A stretch of DNA of 64,000 nt from Saccharina japonica (GCA_008828725.1 MEHQ01000169.1:62001-126000), one strand, 5' to 3'; positions 22,810 through 35,008 are shown, counted from the first letter of the stretch. A program made the numbers and translations. Notes: generated from the letters alone by a model not told the origin.

Positions 22810-25384
22810 TTTTGATGTGGAGGCGTGACAGTCCCGCTATACTGCGGGAGGGACCGGTCCGACTTGAGGGCGGGATAGCACTGGGCGGGACGAAGACGTG
22901 ACAAGTGATACTGACCGCCCTAGAGTGGCACCCCGCACTACAGTGGGAGATGTTTAAGTGATCCAGAATTTTCGGCAATGAGAAACAAAACGAAAATATT
23001 CGCCAATGTTGCGGCTGGGGCATATAGAACACTTGTGGCTATATTCATCGTCCATCCCGCAAAAACCACGTGGACATTTTTCTGCCGCACAGCATCACCT
23101 CGTAATTGCTTAGGCTTGGTACAAAACGATTTTTGATTTTTACTATGACTTAATATTGATAATACACAGACATGTTTTCGAATATTTGCGTTGAACTGTG
23201 TACAAAGATGTCTTGGCGTACCTGGAAGCGGCTCGTCAAGAACAGAACACGTAGAAAAAATATATATATGGTAATGCCTGACTAACAAGGACCTCTTTGA
23301 AGGCCTGCGATTGGTCGGGCCACACTTTCAGCGGTATAGCGCCAGTCCTCCTTAATCCTTAAAAGTCCAAACTGCCGATGTCATCCTATTTTACGTTCTG
23401 TTCTTGGAGGTCAGTATGATACTAAATATGTCACCTTTGAGTTGCTATTGGATGCGGCATTTGTTGGGGCTGACGAATTTTGGGCGTTACGCTTGAACCA
23501 GCTCGTACCTGGTTTATTTAGGAAATATTCGCAATTGTTTTTTTTATACGAGAATTACTGCTTCTGTAGTATGGCCTCGTACCCTATACCCTATATATGA
23601 TACTTGGTTTAACTACTCGTAGGATTTTACAGTAGTCTGCGCTTCCCATACCACAAGGTCGTGTCATAGTAGTAGCATATATGCGTCGACATGTCGACCA
23701 TTTGACTGATTTCACCGAGAATACAAGCATGGACCGGATAATGTTCGGTTTCGGTTTCGATTTTGTTTTTTCAACTTCGTTTTAAAGCCGAGCGAAAACG
23801 ACCGCTTTTCGTGTGAGAAACCCAAAAACCGATCTAGCCATTTTATTTTTTCTCGGGTCACAACCACCCTGTGACTGGTGAATGTTTGAACAACTAGCAC
23901 CGGACCGATTATAAGTGTCGTCCATTGCCGTTTAGTAATTAAATATGCATAGCCCATTAGCAAAAATGCACTTGGGACGGGCAACCTTTAAGCCGTCTGC
24001 CCTTCAAGGCCGTCCGTCGAAGCATTTCCACCTGACGGGTGTACACGGATGCTCTGGTATCCCAGGTAGGAAAACCCTTCAACAGTCGTTTGCCTTGACG
24101 CCGTCTATCAAAGAGGTCTATTAATAAGGAGGGGTAAAGGTTCCTTCTCAGTGAATATCGATAGCCGAACGGTCAGTGGCATGTGTACATTTGTGTATTA
24201 ATGCGTGTACCTACACCATGTTGTGTAGCATATATTATACGTACCTCCAGGCACGGGTATAGATTACAGTACAGTAGTATAATATAATAGTATGATCTGT
24301 CTTAGGTCACGAAGAATCAGCACGTACGTACGTATTCTACGGGCGCTGACTGGGTGTGCTGGGTGTGCCGTATAACACGCATGCATGATAACACCCCCAG
24401 TTGGCACGGATTTCGAAGCCGAGTTTCTCGACAATGTGGAAGGTACAGAAGCCGAGCGATGCGCCAACGCAAAGATGTCGACGAGACCTTTCCGAAGTCA
24501 AAATTTTCATTTTGTGTGCCCTGATTGCTTTCGAGAAACTCGACACGGAAGTTCGTCACAGGGGGTGTGATATTGTACGTTTTATGCGATACATGCAGCA
24601 GCAGTCGTGTTTTTGTAGCACCACTAAATTACAATTATAATTCGATCATATATTAGGTGGTTAGGTAGATATACTAACAGTAGAAAGGGTTGCCGTAATG
24701 TGAAGAAATCACCACCATCACCACCACTATTACCTGTAATAGCATGACTTGACGTGCTCGTACGAGCGTAACCCCCCGCCCAAAAATCAAAAGAGGGTGA
24801 TGAGATCGTTGGGGTCGTTACAGACAAGGAAAACGTACACATACATGGTCAAGGCAAAGCCGGTGGCTCCTCGCTGTCGAGTAGGCGAGGTTCGATTTCG
24901 CGCAGTACACCACAGTACTATTAATAGTGTATCGCATGATATACTTGCGGCGTCTTCTGCCGCCTCTCAAAGCATCATACGAAAAGGAACTATTAAGAAT
25001 AGGTACATATTTATAAATGCAACATATATATGTGTGGCAGGCGACAGTAGTAGTAACCGCTCGCGACCTGAGGGAATGCAGAGCATGCTGAGAGATAATT
25101 ATAGGGGGCCACCAGGTTGATGCATGCACGAGGATGTGTATGGATGTGCCGGAGATGGAAATTGTCGGTTGAGTAAAAAACTCCTCTAGACTGTGTACCG
25201 ATTGTGGGAAAGGTCGCCAAGCGCAAGCTCTGTCAGAGTTTAATGGGAAAGTATACTTTTAATACTAAAAAACGCGACTATAGCATGCACACGTATGTAT
25301 GTATATGCACACAGCAAGAGGAACCGAACATTCTTCCACCGCCCTGTACTGTTGCGGTATCGATCTGTCCATTCGTCCTCCCAC
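22810..25384. other. No confident gene
   Basis: Contains short AT repeats and protein-like minus frames near 24540-24400 (for example GASLGFCTFHIVEKLGFEI) that could be exons, but neither start, splice partners nor family could be fixed. If the glutaredoxin-like gene at 25385-25465 is real, its remaining exons should lie here; I did not find them. Confidence 0.3.
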
Positions 25385-25465
25385 CTCGTCGCAGAAAGGG
25401 CACGTGCCGGTTGCCATCGCTACCACAGGGTTGCCGCCAATTCGCCTCTGAATCTCGGGTTGCAT
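25385..25465 (-). CDS. Glutaredoxin-like first exon (partial gene)
   Basis: The frame from an ATG at 25465 to a GAG|GTGGGA donor at 25385/25384 encodes 27 residues containing RIGGNPVVAMATGTCPFCDE. An NPVV strand followed by a CPFC dithiol motif is the N-terminal signature of glutaredoxins (usual active site CPYC or CPFC), which use glutathione to reduce disulfides. An alternative acceptor (ATTCAG) at 25448 would make the same segment an internal exon of 21 codons. The downstream cis-Pro (TVP) and GG motifs needed to confirm the fold were not located at lower coordinates, so this may be a gene fragment. The call rests on one short motif. Confidence 0.4.
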
Positions 25466-25469
25466 GTCA

Positions 25470-26375
25470 CACGTTTGCTGGCCCTTGTGTTACGCACGAA
25501 GAATGTTGTGAAACGTGCAGAAACAAGCGACATCCGAGGAAACGTTACCGAACTATGCATATACGGTAGAGTTGAGCATATTGTCGGAGTCTCACAGATT
25601 TTGACGCTACTAACACGAGGAAAAGAGGGCCTGAGAGACGTTTGCCTGCACTACGTATGCTTGGAAGCCTGTAAAGCCTTTCTCCATCCACGCCACCGTT
25701 AACCTTGGATTATACTCGCAACACCCCTGTCGGTGAACACGCTACCTGGTGCATCTTAATGTGCAGCAGCATCAGGCCAGCCACGTAGTACAAGCACGTC
25801 ATTTCGGCGAAACAAAACGCCGTGATACATTTAAATTATCACAAATATACTCATAACGAGTATAGTATGTATGTATCCAATACGGCATCTATTAATACAT
25901 GTTATATCGCCTCACTCGTGTACCACATGGACCACATAGGTTTGCCGTATATACAGTATGGTTGGAAAATCTACACAGACGATTGACGAACGAACCGTTC
26001 TCCATCATTTCGAGGAACATCTTCCGTGCCATTACTAAGACTCTCCACAACTACCCGAAACCACCAGGAACCTATCACTGAGACACGATCAAGATGGCAC
26101 GCCCACACGTGGATCGGAACAACGGCTATCTTGGTCCGACCATCCTACTTCCACTACTGCCGTAAGTCTTGTGTCGTGCTCAGGGTTATGTCTGTAGTAG
26201 GGACTGTATAAGTCTCAGCTTGAATCGGTTCGGTCAAAATAAAGTTTCAGCTAGTCTCAGTACAGGTAGGTGGACATATCCTCCTCCAACAGTGTCTTGC
26301 CGACAGCGGCAACAGCAGCAGCAGCAGCAGCAGTAGCCTTGCTCACCTCTGTGGCCTTGCTCGTTGAGAAATGTA
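25470..26375. other. No confident gene
   Basis: Contains a CAG microsatellite at 26305-26336 (about 8 units) and short open frames without recognisable domains. Confidence 0.35.
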
Positions 26376-26473
26376 TTATTTCTCCCTGACGGGATCGATG
26401 CGGATCTTGTACGGTGCAGTTCCTTCGGTCTTCAATGTCAACACGATGTCAATACGATCAGATTGTTTTGCGG
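26376..26473 (-). CDS. Candidate 3'-terminal exon, product unknown
   Basis: An acceptor-like GACCAG at 26474 opens a frame that encodes SDRIDIVLTLKTEGTAPYK, then IRIDPVREK, and ends at TAA (26378-26376). The amphipathic, charged, codon-balanced composition is that of real protein, and the length (31 codons plus stop, entry phase 1) suits a last exon. I do not recognise the family. Upstream exons would lie above 26.5 kb and were not found. Confidence 0.3.
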
Positions 26474-27430
26474 CTGGTCTTCAGCAAAATAAGATATGTG
26501 CGGGGCGTGTTTCTGTGGGCGTTCTTGTTTACGTTGACGGTGTAGTAACTGTTTCATTAGATATGGGTGGGCGTTAGTTGCAAGGGGTTTGCCGATGTTT
26601 TATTGCCGTCGGAACGTCTGTATGAACTACAGTGGTATGTATAGTATGTACTGCTGTTGTAACGGTGCATTTTCTGGCATGTCTGAGCGAAGAATATGCC
26701 CCCAACCCTTCTAGTATACTGTGCGAGCAGTGCCTTCGGAACTGTACTCCAGCACGTAAAGTAGAAAACCCAGGGGATCTTCAAAATTGCGCGTGTTTCG
26801 AATGAGCATGAGACGGGACGTTTCCTGGAGTATTAATATGTTGGTTTTGGGTTATAGGAACGTGGCCGACCACAATGCGGCACACTTCTCGCATAGAACT
26901 CTCATCTCGTATATACCTGGTACACGCACACAGACCTAACTCCCCATCTTGGCCGCGGAGCTGGATCGTTCCTGCAGGTTCACAGACAGATTCTCTTCAG
27001 CCAGCCACCGGAACCGGGCCAGCCAGCATAATATTGGTAATCAGATTTCTCTATACCACACAGCCATAAACAAACGAATGGGAAATGGACCGCCTAAAAC
27101 CACCGTCCAAAAGATGAAATTGCACCAATCATTTATCTGGCATTCCAGTCCTAACGTGAACGATTCCTCTCAGCAAATGAACAGCGCTATATATTGCCGA
27201 CACTCTGTCCTTCTATTGTTTGTGAAAGTCGATTCACGCAAACAAAACGGCACCTTCCTGATCAGTAATCAGGATCTTCGCATATTATGTCTTCTGTCAG
27301 TTTCAGAAGCATTACCAGACGGTGCAGCTGTGGCTTCGTATCAGTTAACTCCATTAATATATAGCCGCGGCGCAAGAAGTCGGGGGACTGTTGAGCAAAA
27401 CGGTAATTTTGAAGCGCTACACCTAATTAA
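26474..27430. other. No confident gene
   Basis: A 182-codon plus-strand frame (26949-27497) crosses the end of the inverted-repeat element and has no domain or biased composition; I treat it as chance. Confidence 0.35.
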
Positions 27431-27829
27431 TACTAGGGCAGCGGTCAAAAACAGGTATACCTGGCCCGTTGGCGGCCAAAAACAGGTACATAATTAAAAT
27501 CAAGTCCAAAACACACTCCACGTGCCCTGCCGTTGGTCCAAAACTCGTTGTACCTGTTTTTGCCTCTTTATAACACAGGTATACCTGATTTGGTCTACTC
27601 TGCTTGACGTTCACCTTTTTTTTGTCGTTTTTAAGCCAATTAGAGGCCCTTCATAGTTCCACCCTACGCCCCCTATACAAATGCCGACGTACGCGGAGAC
27701 CCCCTCCTCCCTTCGCACCTCGCACCACACACCACTCGAGCGACACACATATCTGCCTGCACACCTCAGCCGAAATAATACGAGATACGAGCTGGTTCCA
27801 GCAAATACAGGAACATTTCGTCTTCAGAC

Positions 27830-28112
27830 TTTTGCACCATTAATGAAAACGAGTTGGAAAACGAAATTTGGCAGGGTTATTCTTCATGACCATACGAAAA
27901 AACGACATGATGGCCTTTTTTGAAAAAATGATTTTTTGGTGAATAAGGTACATTTTAACGTTTTTTTTTGTTTTCCCGGCAACTTTGACCCAACATTACA
28001 GACGAACCAAAACGAAAACAAAAAAAGGCCATCTTGTCGTTTTTTCGTATGGTCATGAAGAACACCCCTGCCAAATTTCGTTTTCTAACTCGTTTTCATT
28101 TATGGTGCAAAG
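27830..28112. mobile_element. MITE-like foldback element, 283 bp
   Basis: Arms of about 90 bp: left TTTGCACCAT.AATGAAAACG...CATGACCATACGAAAAAACG, right its reverse complement ending ATGGTGCAAA. Arms differ at only a handful of positions; the centre is AT-rich with poly-T. No coding capacity. Target-site duplication is not clear. Confidence 0.7.
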
Positions 28113-28318
28113 GTAATTTCCGCGAAGTGTATTTTTTCCCCTAAGGTTTCAAATTTGCTTAATACATTTTCCCAGTAATTTGGCGGGCGGTTCTTACCAC
28201 AGCCTGATAGGCTCGCAGGCAGCAAAAACGTGACATTGACGTCTTCCCCTTGTTGATGCGATCCTGTCAAGACTTCTAAAGTCGAATTAGTCGGCGTATT
28301 GACCGATATATGGCCGAA

Positions 28319-29182
28319 ATAATATCACCTGTGTTGCACTGCCCACAAAGTGAGAAAAAAGTACTTTCAGATAACGCCTGATTTGTGGAAAACGGGGTTG
28401 GGTCAATATCAGCCCCGAACAAGGCCTTTTTCACAGACACCGTGCTCCCCACAGAAGCCTCCAAATGACACACCACACGCAGAGCAACTCAATCAAGTCA
28501 TGGTAGAGCCTGTTCGGTAGCTTGGTCGTGCTTGATCCTCCTAGAGTTGGACTAATTCAGTTTCCTGCAGATGGAAGCAGGTAGCAGCTTCGGTCGAAGC
28601 AATTACGCCGCCTGTTTAGGCAATCTTCACGGCCGAGGTCGCGGTGGAAGGCGTGGACGAAATCGCCCAGAACTCTTCCTGTGCCCGTGTATATATGCAA
28701 GGAAGGTTTTCAGGGGCGGGAGATATCGGGATCGATCCTACAGACGGCGTAATCGGCCTCAGAAGTGTGCCTCAAAAATCAAAGAATCGTGTACAAAAAC
28801 GCAGTCATTTGTTTCCTGCTGTATACGAGTACTCGTATTCATATTTTTCGAGAAAAATATTCGTTTTGAGCTGTAAAAAACAACTTGTTTACAGTACAAG
28901 AAAAACGAACTGGAACCACATTTTCAAACTTCAGCGACGAGGTCGCGCACCGTAGAGGCCACGGAATCGGCTGCCACTTTGCCACACTGCTGTGGGTGCG
29001 TCAAGGAGTATTTTGAGGGGCGGGAGATATCCGGATCGACGATATTGATGGAGCTGTGGTGGATTGCATATTTTCCCAAAGGAAAAAAACAGGGGTATTG
29101 TTGTTCCAGTTGTCGATTGCTGAAAGTAAATTTGGCCAAAACACGATTATTTTGTGGGCAGTGCAACACAGGTGATATGATG
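28319..29182. repeat. Inverted repeat 0.86 kb apart, nested in the 27.4-29.7 kb element
   Basis: ATATCACCTGTGTTGCACTG followed by CCCACAAA at about 28321 recurs inverted at about 29153-29180. The interior also holds a direct repeat, AGGGGCGGGAGATATC, near 28711 and 29016. Between them a GC-richer stretch (28610-28770) has a protein-like plus frame (TAEVAVEGVDEIAQNSSCAR) that may be a captured exon, since it begins after TTTAG. Confidence 0.5.
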
Positions 29183-29423
29183 TTGGTTTTACTATAGGAT
29201 TACTGCAGGAAAGCAATCCCCTATGGAATAACGCCTCCCTAAGGAATACCAATTTGACCATATCTCGCGAACTACAACTCGTACGCCAAAAACCTCTTCA
29301 CCGATGTGTTCCCCTTGGCGATGCCGTCATGTCGATATCTGTAGTGTTCGAAAAAAGTATTGTATTCCGTTTTGTATTTCCCGAAGAAGCTATCTTATGT
29401 TTCTCTCTGGAACCAGCTCGTAG

Positions 29424-29476
29424 AAGGCTCCCCTTCGGGATTGTGGTTGACTTGGAATACTAGGGGTGTCGCAAGC
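29424..29476 (+). repeat. Short dispersed repeat, third copy
   Basis: AAGGCTCCCCTTCGGGATTG..GACTTGGAATACTAGGGGTGTCGCAAG resembles 54492-54541 and 57538-57590. Confidence 0.5.
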
Positions 29477-29709
29477 TGAGAAGGGAGAATACAGCAGCAG
29501 GCGTTCGTTCATCGTACCATTAAAAACAGCAGCTACACGTACGTAGCCACCGGGCGAGCACGAAGAACATGAAAAAACTCTACTTTGAGTTGCAAGGAAC
29601 GGCAGGTTCGTGGGGTGCGTTTTAAACTTGATTTTAGTATGTACCTGTTTTTGGCCCCGAACGGACCAGGTGTACCTGTTTTTGGCCTCTGTCCTTAATA
29701 TTATTGCCC

Positions 29710-31545
29710 TGGTGGCAATACATCAATGCCATAATACAAAAGATCCACACATCATGCGACGCATTTTTATTCTTCTTGATATTACTGTACAAGCTTTTGT
29801 GCCATCACTCCACACACAGAAATCCCATCTCACAGATAAAAATCAAACAACACTCATCATATTCCCGCTCATTCATCTAAATATCCGCAGATCTATTTGG
29901 CAGTTACACAAACATCAGACGCGTATCAGCCATGGATACGACTATTTTCAACGGTATAGTCTTCAGAAGGGCGTAACATAGGCATAGGTGATGAAGTGTT
30001 GCGCTAGCGCACTTTTTGGTCGCAAATCCCGCTTCTTTTTGTTTCACCACGTACCGAAGCCATGACATGGTGCGGCTTACCTCACCACGCTTTTTCTGTG
30101 CCGCATCTTGTAATGTGCGGGTCCTTTTTCGCCGTAGGCGACTGCGCCGCAGGCGAAATGTTTTTGGCGTGTTTTTCGCCATACGCGAATTTGTTTTTGG
30201 GCTTTTGGGGGGTTGATTTCGTCTTAGATGCTCTATTTGGGGCTGGTTCCCTGTACCTGAGAGGACGAAGCAGGCCTCAAACAGCTAACCCGAGCGGGTT
30301 AGAGGCACATTCTGAGTATATCGACGCATATATATATATATACTTTTTACAAAACGGCCTCCGGCGGCCCTCCGGGAGCAGGGGCCCCGCACCTCGCCTA
30401 CGGCTGGTGGACCGCTGCCTGCAACACGAGTCGGACGCATGTTTTACGCCCTGGTCTCCAGCGTGGTCCCTCTTGTATCAATCACTCTGAGCCGATAAAT
30501 TCCAGCCACGTTGGGCGCGTTTTGGGGGTGGGTTTTGTTGATATAGTGGAGTAAAGACAATTTTTTCGCCCAGCTGAAGCTTTACCATCCCTACAGTAGT
30601 CTTACCTATGAATAGCACGTTCTCGCGGTGGGAAACATGCCTTACGAAAAACGGCGTACCTCGAGAACCGAATCTCTTTAGGTTATGCAGTAAGTATCTT
30701 GGAAAAAAGCTTGCATTCAGGGCTATATTATTGGTACGAGTGCCACATTACTTCGATCCATTGTTCAACCCAACAAATGTCTCACAAACAAACACTACTG
30801 GAAATCAAATACTACTTTGTCAACTTGGAAATACTAATATTAATAGGAGTTAAGAGGAGTTCTCGCGCCACCGAGGCTCCGTTGGATGCCTGGGTCGGTG
30901 TAGATAGATATAGATATGATTCACCTTCGGCGATAACGCCAATCGCTCGACTCGTTCGTGCTACGGCCGGGGCATACGCCACTCATATCCCCACCAACTC
31001 AGTCAGACACCTAACGGAGCCTCTCGTTACAGAATACTTGAAAGCACGAGAACAGTGATGTAACTACACTGCTGACTACAGGCTGCAGACTCTGATCGAA
31101 CTGCAGTAAGCTTCAAGGGATTGGAACACAACAAGGGGTACTTCCAGTGATCTAGTAATGCAGCTGGTGGTACAAAACCGATGGGGGTGAATGTAAGCGT
31201 TCTTCTACAAGATAGGCTGCGCAGACTAAACAGGGTTGGTTCAAGAGGTGTGCCGTTCGGCTTGAGGCGTGTTTCAAAGGTCAGTAAATACCGGAAGTAA
31301 GTAGGAAGCTTTCTCCGAAAATGAAAATTTTTACTAAACAAAAGGAGAGGAAAACATAGGAGTACATTATGGCCGGCGAGGTCCCGTATCCAATTCCTCT
31401 CTGGCGTATGGCATGCACATCAGTACCTACAGCAGTACATCATCAATCAGTAGTTCAGTAGTTCAGTTTATCGTAGACTACGAATAAAGTGAAAACGAAG
31501 ACCACTACCACGAATGCAACTAACGTGACAGGATTCTATAATTAA
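29710..31545. other. No confident gene
   Basis: A 142-codon plus frame (30062-30490) spans a GC-rich stretch and an AT dinucleotide run but shows no domain. The rest is intergenic. Confidence 0.3.
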
Positions 31546-31548
31546 TGC

Positions 31549-32262
31549 CTGGTACGTATGGGTGGCGCCCGAGGGAATTGAGACAGGGGGGGCAACGGTT
31601 CGTAGGGAATCCGCGGCTGACGAAAGCAGGAAGAGGACGGCAGACAGGGTAGCAAGGTACCACAGACGGACTAGTTGGTAGAACCTGTCTTCACTACTGT
31701 ACCGGTACAAAATCGGCCTCGGCTGCCTGGAAGGTGTTTTTGGTGTGCTTCGGTTGCCTATCCTGTCCTTTCGTTCTTATTAGTCCTCTGTTCACGTTGT
31801 TTTATTTTATTTCATTTCATTTTATTTCATTTCATTTTATTTTATATTTTACTTTGAACTACTGGATATATTATTGTGCGTCGCATCTCCCTGTTCGTCC
31901 GGGAGAAGCACGACAAAATTTCTTTATTTGCCTGTCGTTATCGCTTTCGTTTGTTGTGTTTGTTGATCGGTTCTACTGCTGTGTTTTTGTTTATACATAT
32001 GTTTTCCTTTTCGCTTTTCTTTCTTTTTTTCTCTTTCACGCAGCTGAATTGCTAGCAGGGTAGGTCGTGCCTGTTGCATATGGCATTGCCGTGTCTGCCC
32101 TGCCTACTATAGATTGCAACGTAGTATCTCTGTGTCGTCTTTGTGACCACAGAATAACGGGTATCATTCTAGGATGCAGAATCGGCACGGACACTGGGTG
32201 TGTTGGATGTCGACGGGTAGAAAGCACGGTTGTAAAGAACACACACACGGATGAAATTCGAC
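31549..32262 (+). repeat. About 700-bp dispersed direct repeat, copy 1
   Basis: From GTATGGGTGGCGC to GAACACACACA the segment matches 55978-56620 in the same order: a GTAGAACCTG block, CCTCGGCTG, CTTTCGTTCTTA, a TTTCATTT microsatellite, GTCGCATCTCC..GGGAGAAGCACGAC, TTGCTAGCAGGGTAGGTC, GTAGTATCTCTGTGTCGT, AATCGGCACGGACACTGGGT and TGGATGTCGACGGGTAGAAA. No long open frame. It could be a solo LTR or a non-autonomous element; neither copy shows a clear target duplication. Confidence 0.75.
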
Positions 32263-33983
32263 AGTAATATATACCTGGCCCACACTTCAATCATCATACT
32301 CGTGATAAACGATATGTGGAACCTCTGAGTAGCATTGGGCCACAAATCACACCGAGCTTGTTGTGGCGCCGAGTTTCAATAAACATGTGCGATCTCATCG
32401 GTATTTTTCTTAAATCAGAGATCAGAACACCCACACTCCTGAGCTCACATTATTTGTAACCCATACCAGTATGTATTACAAGGGCTCCGCTCCGCGGGCG
32501 GCTGAAGCTTCCCGCTACGCTCGCGCAAGGAAAGGGGCAGAAGAGGCCCATGATATAGTTCAAGCAAGCACCGACTTGAAAACGCCAAGAGGTTCATGGT
32601 GTACAGCGAAGAAACGGCGGACTTGACATGCATGCAAAACATGCTCGGGATGCACATTATTAGCTCCATGCTTCAGAACAACAAAGCTGTATGTTCGAAA
32701 GAGAAAGCACAGCAACACGACTCACAGCACGGCGCTGCCTGCCTGCTGTGGTGTGCGTGATTTGTGCCTTTTCCGTGAGTATGTGTGATAGAACAACAAC
32801 AACGGTGGTGGTAGTAATTCCTACTTTGTATGTATGAAAGAGAAAGCACGGCACAGCACGGTCGTCGAGTTGTGAAGTACGAAAAACAGAAAATCATTTC
32901 AGGGTCTAGTATACTAGACCCTGAAGTATTCATGCCTGAAGCTTCACGCCTCGACTTCGAGCTACTGAGGTCTTGCCACTCTGCGGCGTACACGGCGATG
33001 GGTACCATGCCATCACACCAGTTGTTACCCATGTGTGCTCAGGCCTCGTATTGTCATATATAGGTAATGTTTGTGTCTCATTATTAGGTGGATACACATT
33101 TATATGATACGAGATGCATCATATAGACCCAGCAGAAGTGTAATAACCAGGCATGTATTCATATGTACGAGTATGATACATATGCATATCTTCTCGAAGT
33201 ATCGCACGCAGCTTGTAAATATGAGTTTCGACCAAGTCCTCGATCTCACAGCTGTCGTTTTTTTTATCGTTTTTAATACGTATATCCCAAAACTGCTATT
33301 AATACCAGGTCTACAGTTATCCACTACATATATACACCGTACTATGCGAGTACAACGAGTATCAGATGGGTACACGTAATCACGACTTTAAACCATACGT
33401 ACTACTCATAAAAATCATGCTCCTCCTATTTTCAAGCTAAGGAAGGTGCTAATTGTTGTGGTTTTGCAACGCATAAAGGTGATTACGCCACTATACACTA
33501 TTATTGCTATGGAAATTCTTACTTTTGTCTTTCTCTAGAGATGGCCGGGTCGACCCGTCGGCATTTTTTTTATAGCAACGCGTCCAGGCGCATCTTTAAA
33601 ACATAAGTTAAATCATTAAAATAATTCGATGTATTTCCCGGCGTTTTCGACGCGGGTGGCTGTACGTAGCTTTAAATAGTTTCGCGTGTTTTCCCCCTTG
33701 AGGCGCCATCCGCAACGCTGCCACCACGAGCACTATAGGTGGATTCCCAGCCGCATTCAAAAGAAAACATCGACGGCTAGTCATCATATATTCCAACTCG
33801 GCTCAACTCATCGGGATGTATTATATATCAAGTAAAGAAAGAGCGCAAGGAATATACTTCGTCGCTGCTGAAAACAACACAATACGTGCATCGAACAAAA
33901 ACTATAGAAAACATATACTGGTACAAAAACTCGATTTGGCAGTATCCCCGATGCTGAGTTTTGAAGTTATATACGAGTAGCAA
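32263..33983. other. No confident gene; one 28-bp perfect palindrome
   Basis: Positions 32898-32925 are a perfect palindrome, each half TTCAGGGTCTAGTA. Around it, GAAAGAGAAAGCAC recurs at about 32697 and 32835. A 62-codon minus frame (33796-33608) is basic at its end but unrecognised. Confidence 0.4.
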
Positions 33984-34028
33984 GTAAGTGTTTTTATTCC
34001 CCTTGCTTCCCATTTGCCTCTTTTCTAG
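33984..34028 (+). other. Candidate 45-nt leader intron
   Basis: Starts GTAAGT and ends in a pyrimidine-rich TTTTCTAG directly before the ATG at 34029. The length is short for this type of genome; the 3' end may instead be the acceptor of a longer intron. Confidence 0.4.
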
Positions 34029-34274
34029 ATGGCATTCGTCGCTCGTTCGGTCGCACGGAGGGCGTTCTCACCACCACAGAAGCTGCAGCAGCAACAACAG
34101 CAGCAAGCAGCACCAACCAGCAGCCTCAAGCTCATTAGGTTTAAGGATGTTGTCGTCGTCGTATGTGTTGGCCTCGTCTGTTTTGCTTGCACTTTGTGCT
34201 TGTTTGTATGTACGAGCAGTCGTACAATACCTCGAGAACTTGCGACACACCGCGCACGGGGCCACACGTTGTAA
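34029..34274 (+). CDS. Small protein with targeting-like N terminus, poly-Gln and one membrane helix
   Basis: An 81-codon frame opens right after a strong acceptor. Residues 1-16 (MAFVARSVARRAFSPP) are Arg-rich, lack acids and resemble a mitochondrial presequence. A Gln run follows (residues 19-26), and residues about 44-64 are strongly hydrophobic (VVVVCVGLVCFACTLCLFV), giving one likely membrane helix. I recognise no family. A GTTTAAGG donor at 34139 could instead splice out the hydrophobic part and join a later frame ending at 34456, so the C-terminal half is uncertain. No promoter element was identified. Confidence 0.4.
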   Translation: MAFVARSVARRAFSPPQKLQQQQQQQAAPTSSLKLIRFKDVVVVVCVGLVCFACTLCLFVCTSSRTIPRELATHRARGHTL

Positions 34275-35008
34275 CTCTGGTGGCGTACATGGCAAGCCGT
34301 TGTCATACTCGTCAGAGACTGGCTCCGTCTGGAGCTGCTCCGTTCACGCTGCTGCGAGCTGCGGGCGGGGCTGGCCTCGTTCAAAAAGCGACACGTACCC
34401 ACGAACCTCTCATGATGCCCACCTGTTCCCTTTTTGTTGGTGATCCAGACGTATGAAACCCTACTTGGATCAAGTCAAACCTCATGCGACCAGAACCGAC
34501 GGCGGGTCTAAAATGTGCGACATCTACCGACGGTTGTACTTTGGCAGCTAAAAAACGCCTTTCCCACGGCCCCTGGCCTCTCAGACCTCTCTTGTTGACA
34601 CCGCCTCCTTCGATTACTTACCGGAGCTCTTTCCTGTCTTTCTTTGCTTCCTATAATTTCTTTGTTGGCGAGAGACTTTTTACTTTTTCGGTTTCGGGTT
34701 CTTGCGTGTACCCAGAGCACGGCAGCGCGGGCGAGCCCGGTGCCATCGCGGGTATGGGAGGGCGTTAGCCAGTAGAAGAGGGGTCAGAAGGAGCGTGGTT
34801 GCCTTTTTCGTGGCTTGGCGTGGTGTATCGATCGAGACACGAGGGAAGCATGAAGGGGCTTTGTCTGCCTTGCTGCTGCTGCTGCAATCATTCCAGTATG
34901 TCCGAAATTGCGAAGGTCGTTTCTTCATGTAAAACAAAATTCAAGCGAAGCTTATTTCTCGAACAAATAGTATTTACAGGGAAAGAGCCAGGCAGTGTGA
35001 ACATCATC
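34275..35008. other. No confident gene
   Basis: Possible continuation of the 34029 gene in an alternative splice form (plus frame ending 34456). Otherwise intergenic, with a poly-CTG stretch at 34870-34885. Confidence 0.3.

Larger units (their letters stand above)
27433..29700. mobile_element. Inverted-repeat-bounded element, about 2.27 kb, with nested inverted repeats
   Basis: The left arm (27433-27535) carries GGTCAAAAACAGGTATACC, GGCCAAAAACAGGTACATA and AAAATCAAGT. The reverse complement of 29598-29700 carries GGCCAAAAACAGGTACACC, GGCCAAAAACAGGTACATA and AAAATCAAGT in the same order. Arms are about 100 bp and roughly 80 percent alike. Inside lie a separate foldback element (27830-28112) and another inverted repeat (28319-29182). 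No transposase domain was recognised. An accidental pair of inverted dispersed copies is the alternative. Confidence 0.5.

Noticed and set aside
26949-27497. 182-codon plus-strand open frame
   Set aside because: No domain, ordinary composition of random sequence, and it runs into the inverted-repeat arm at 27433.
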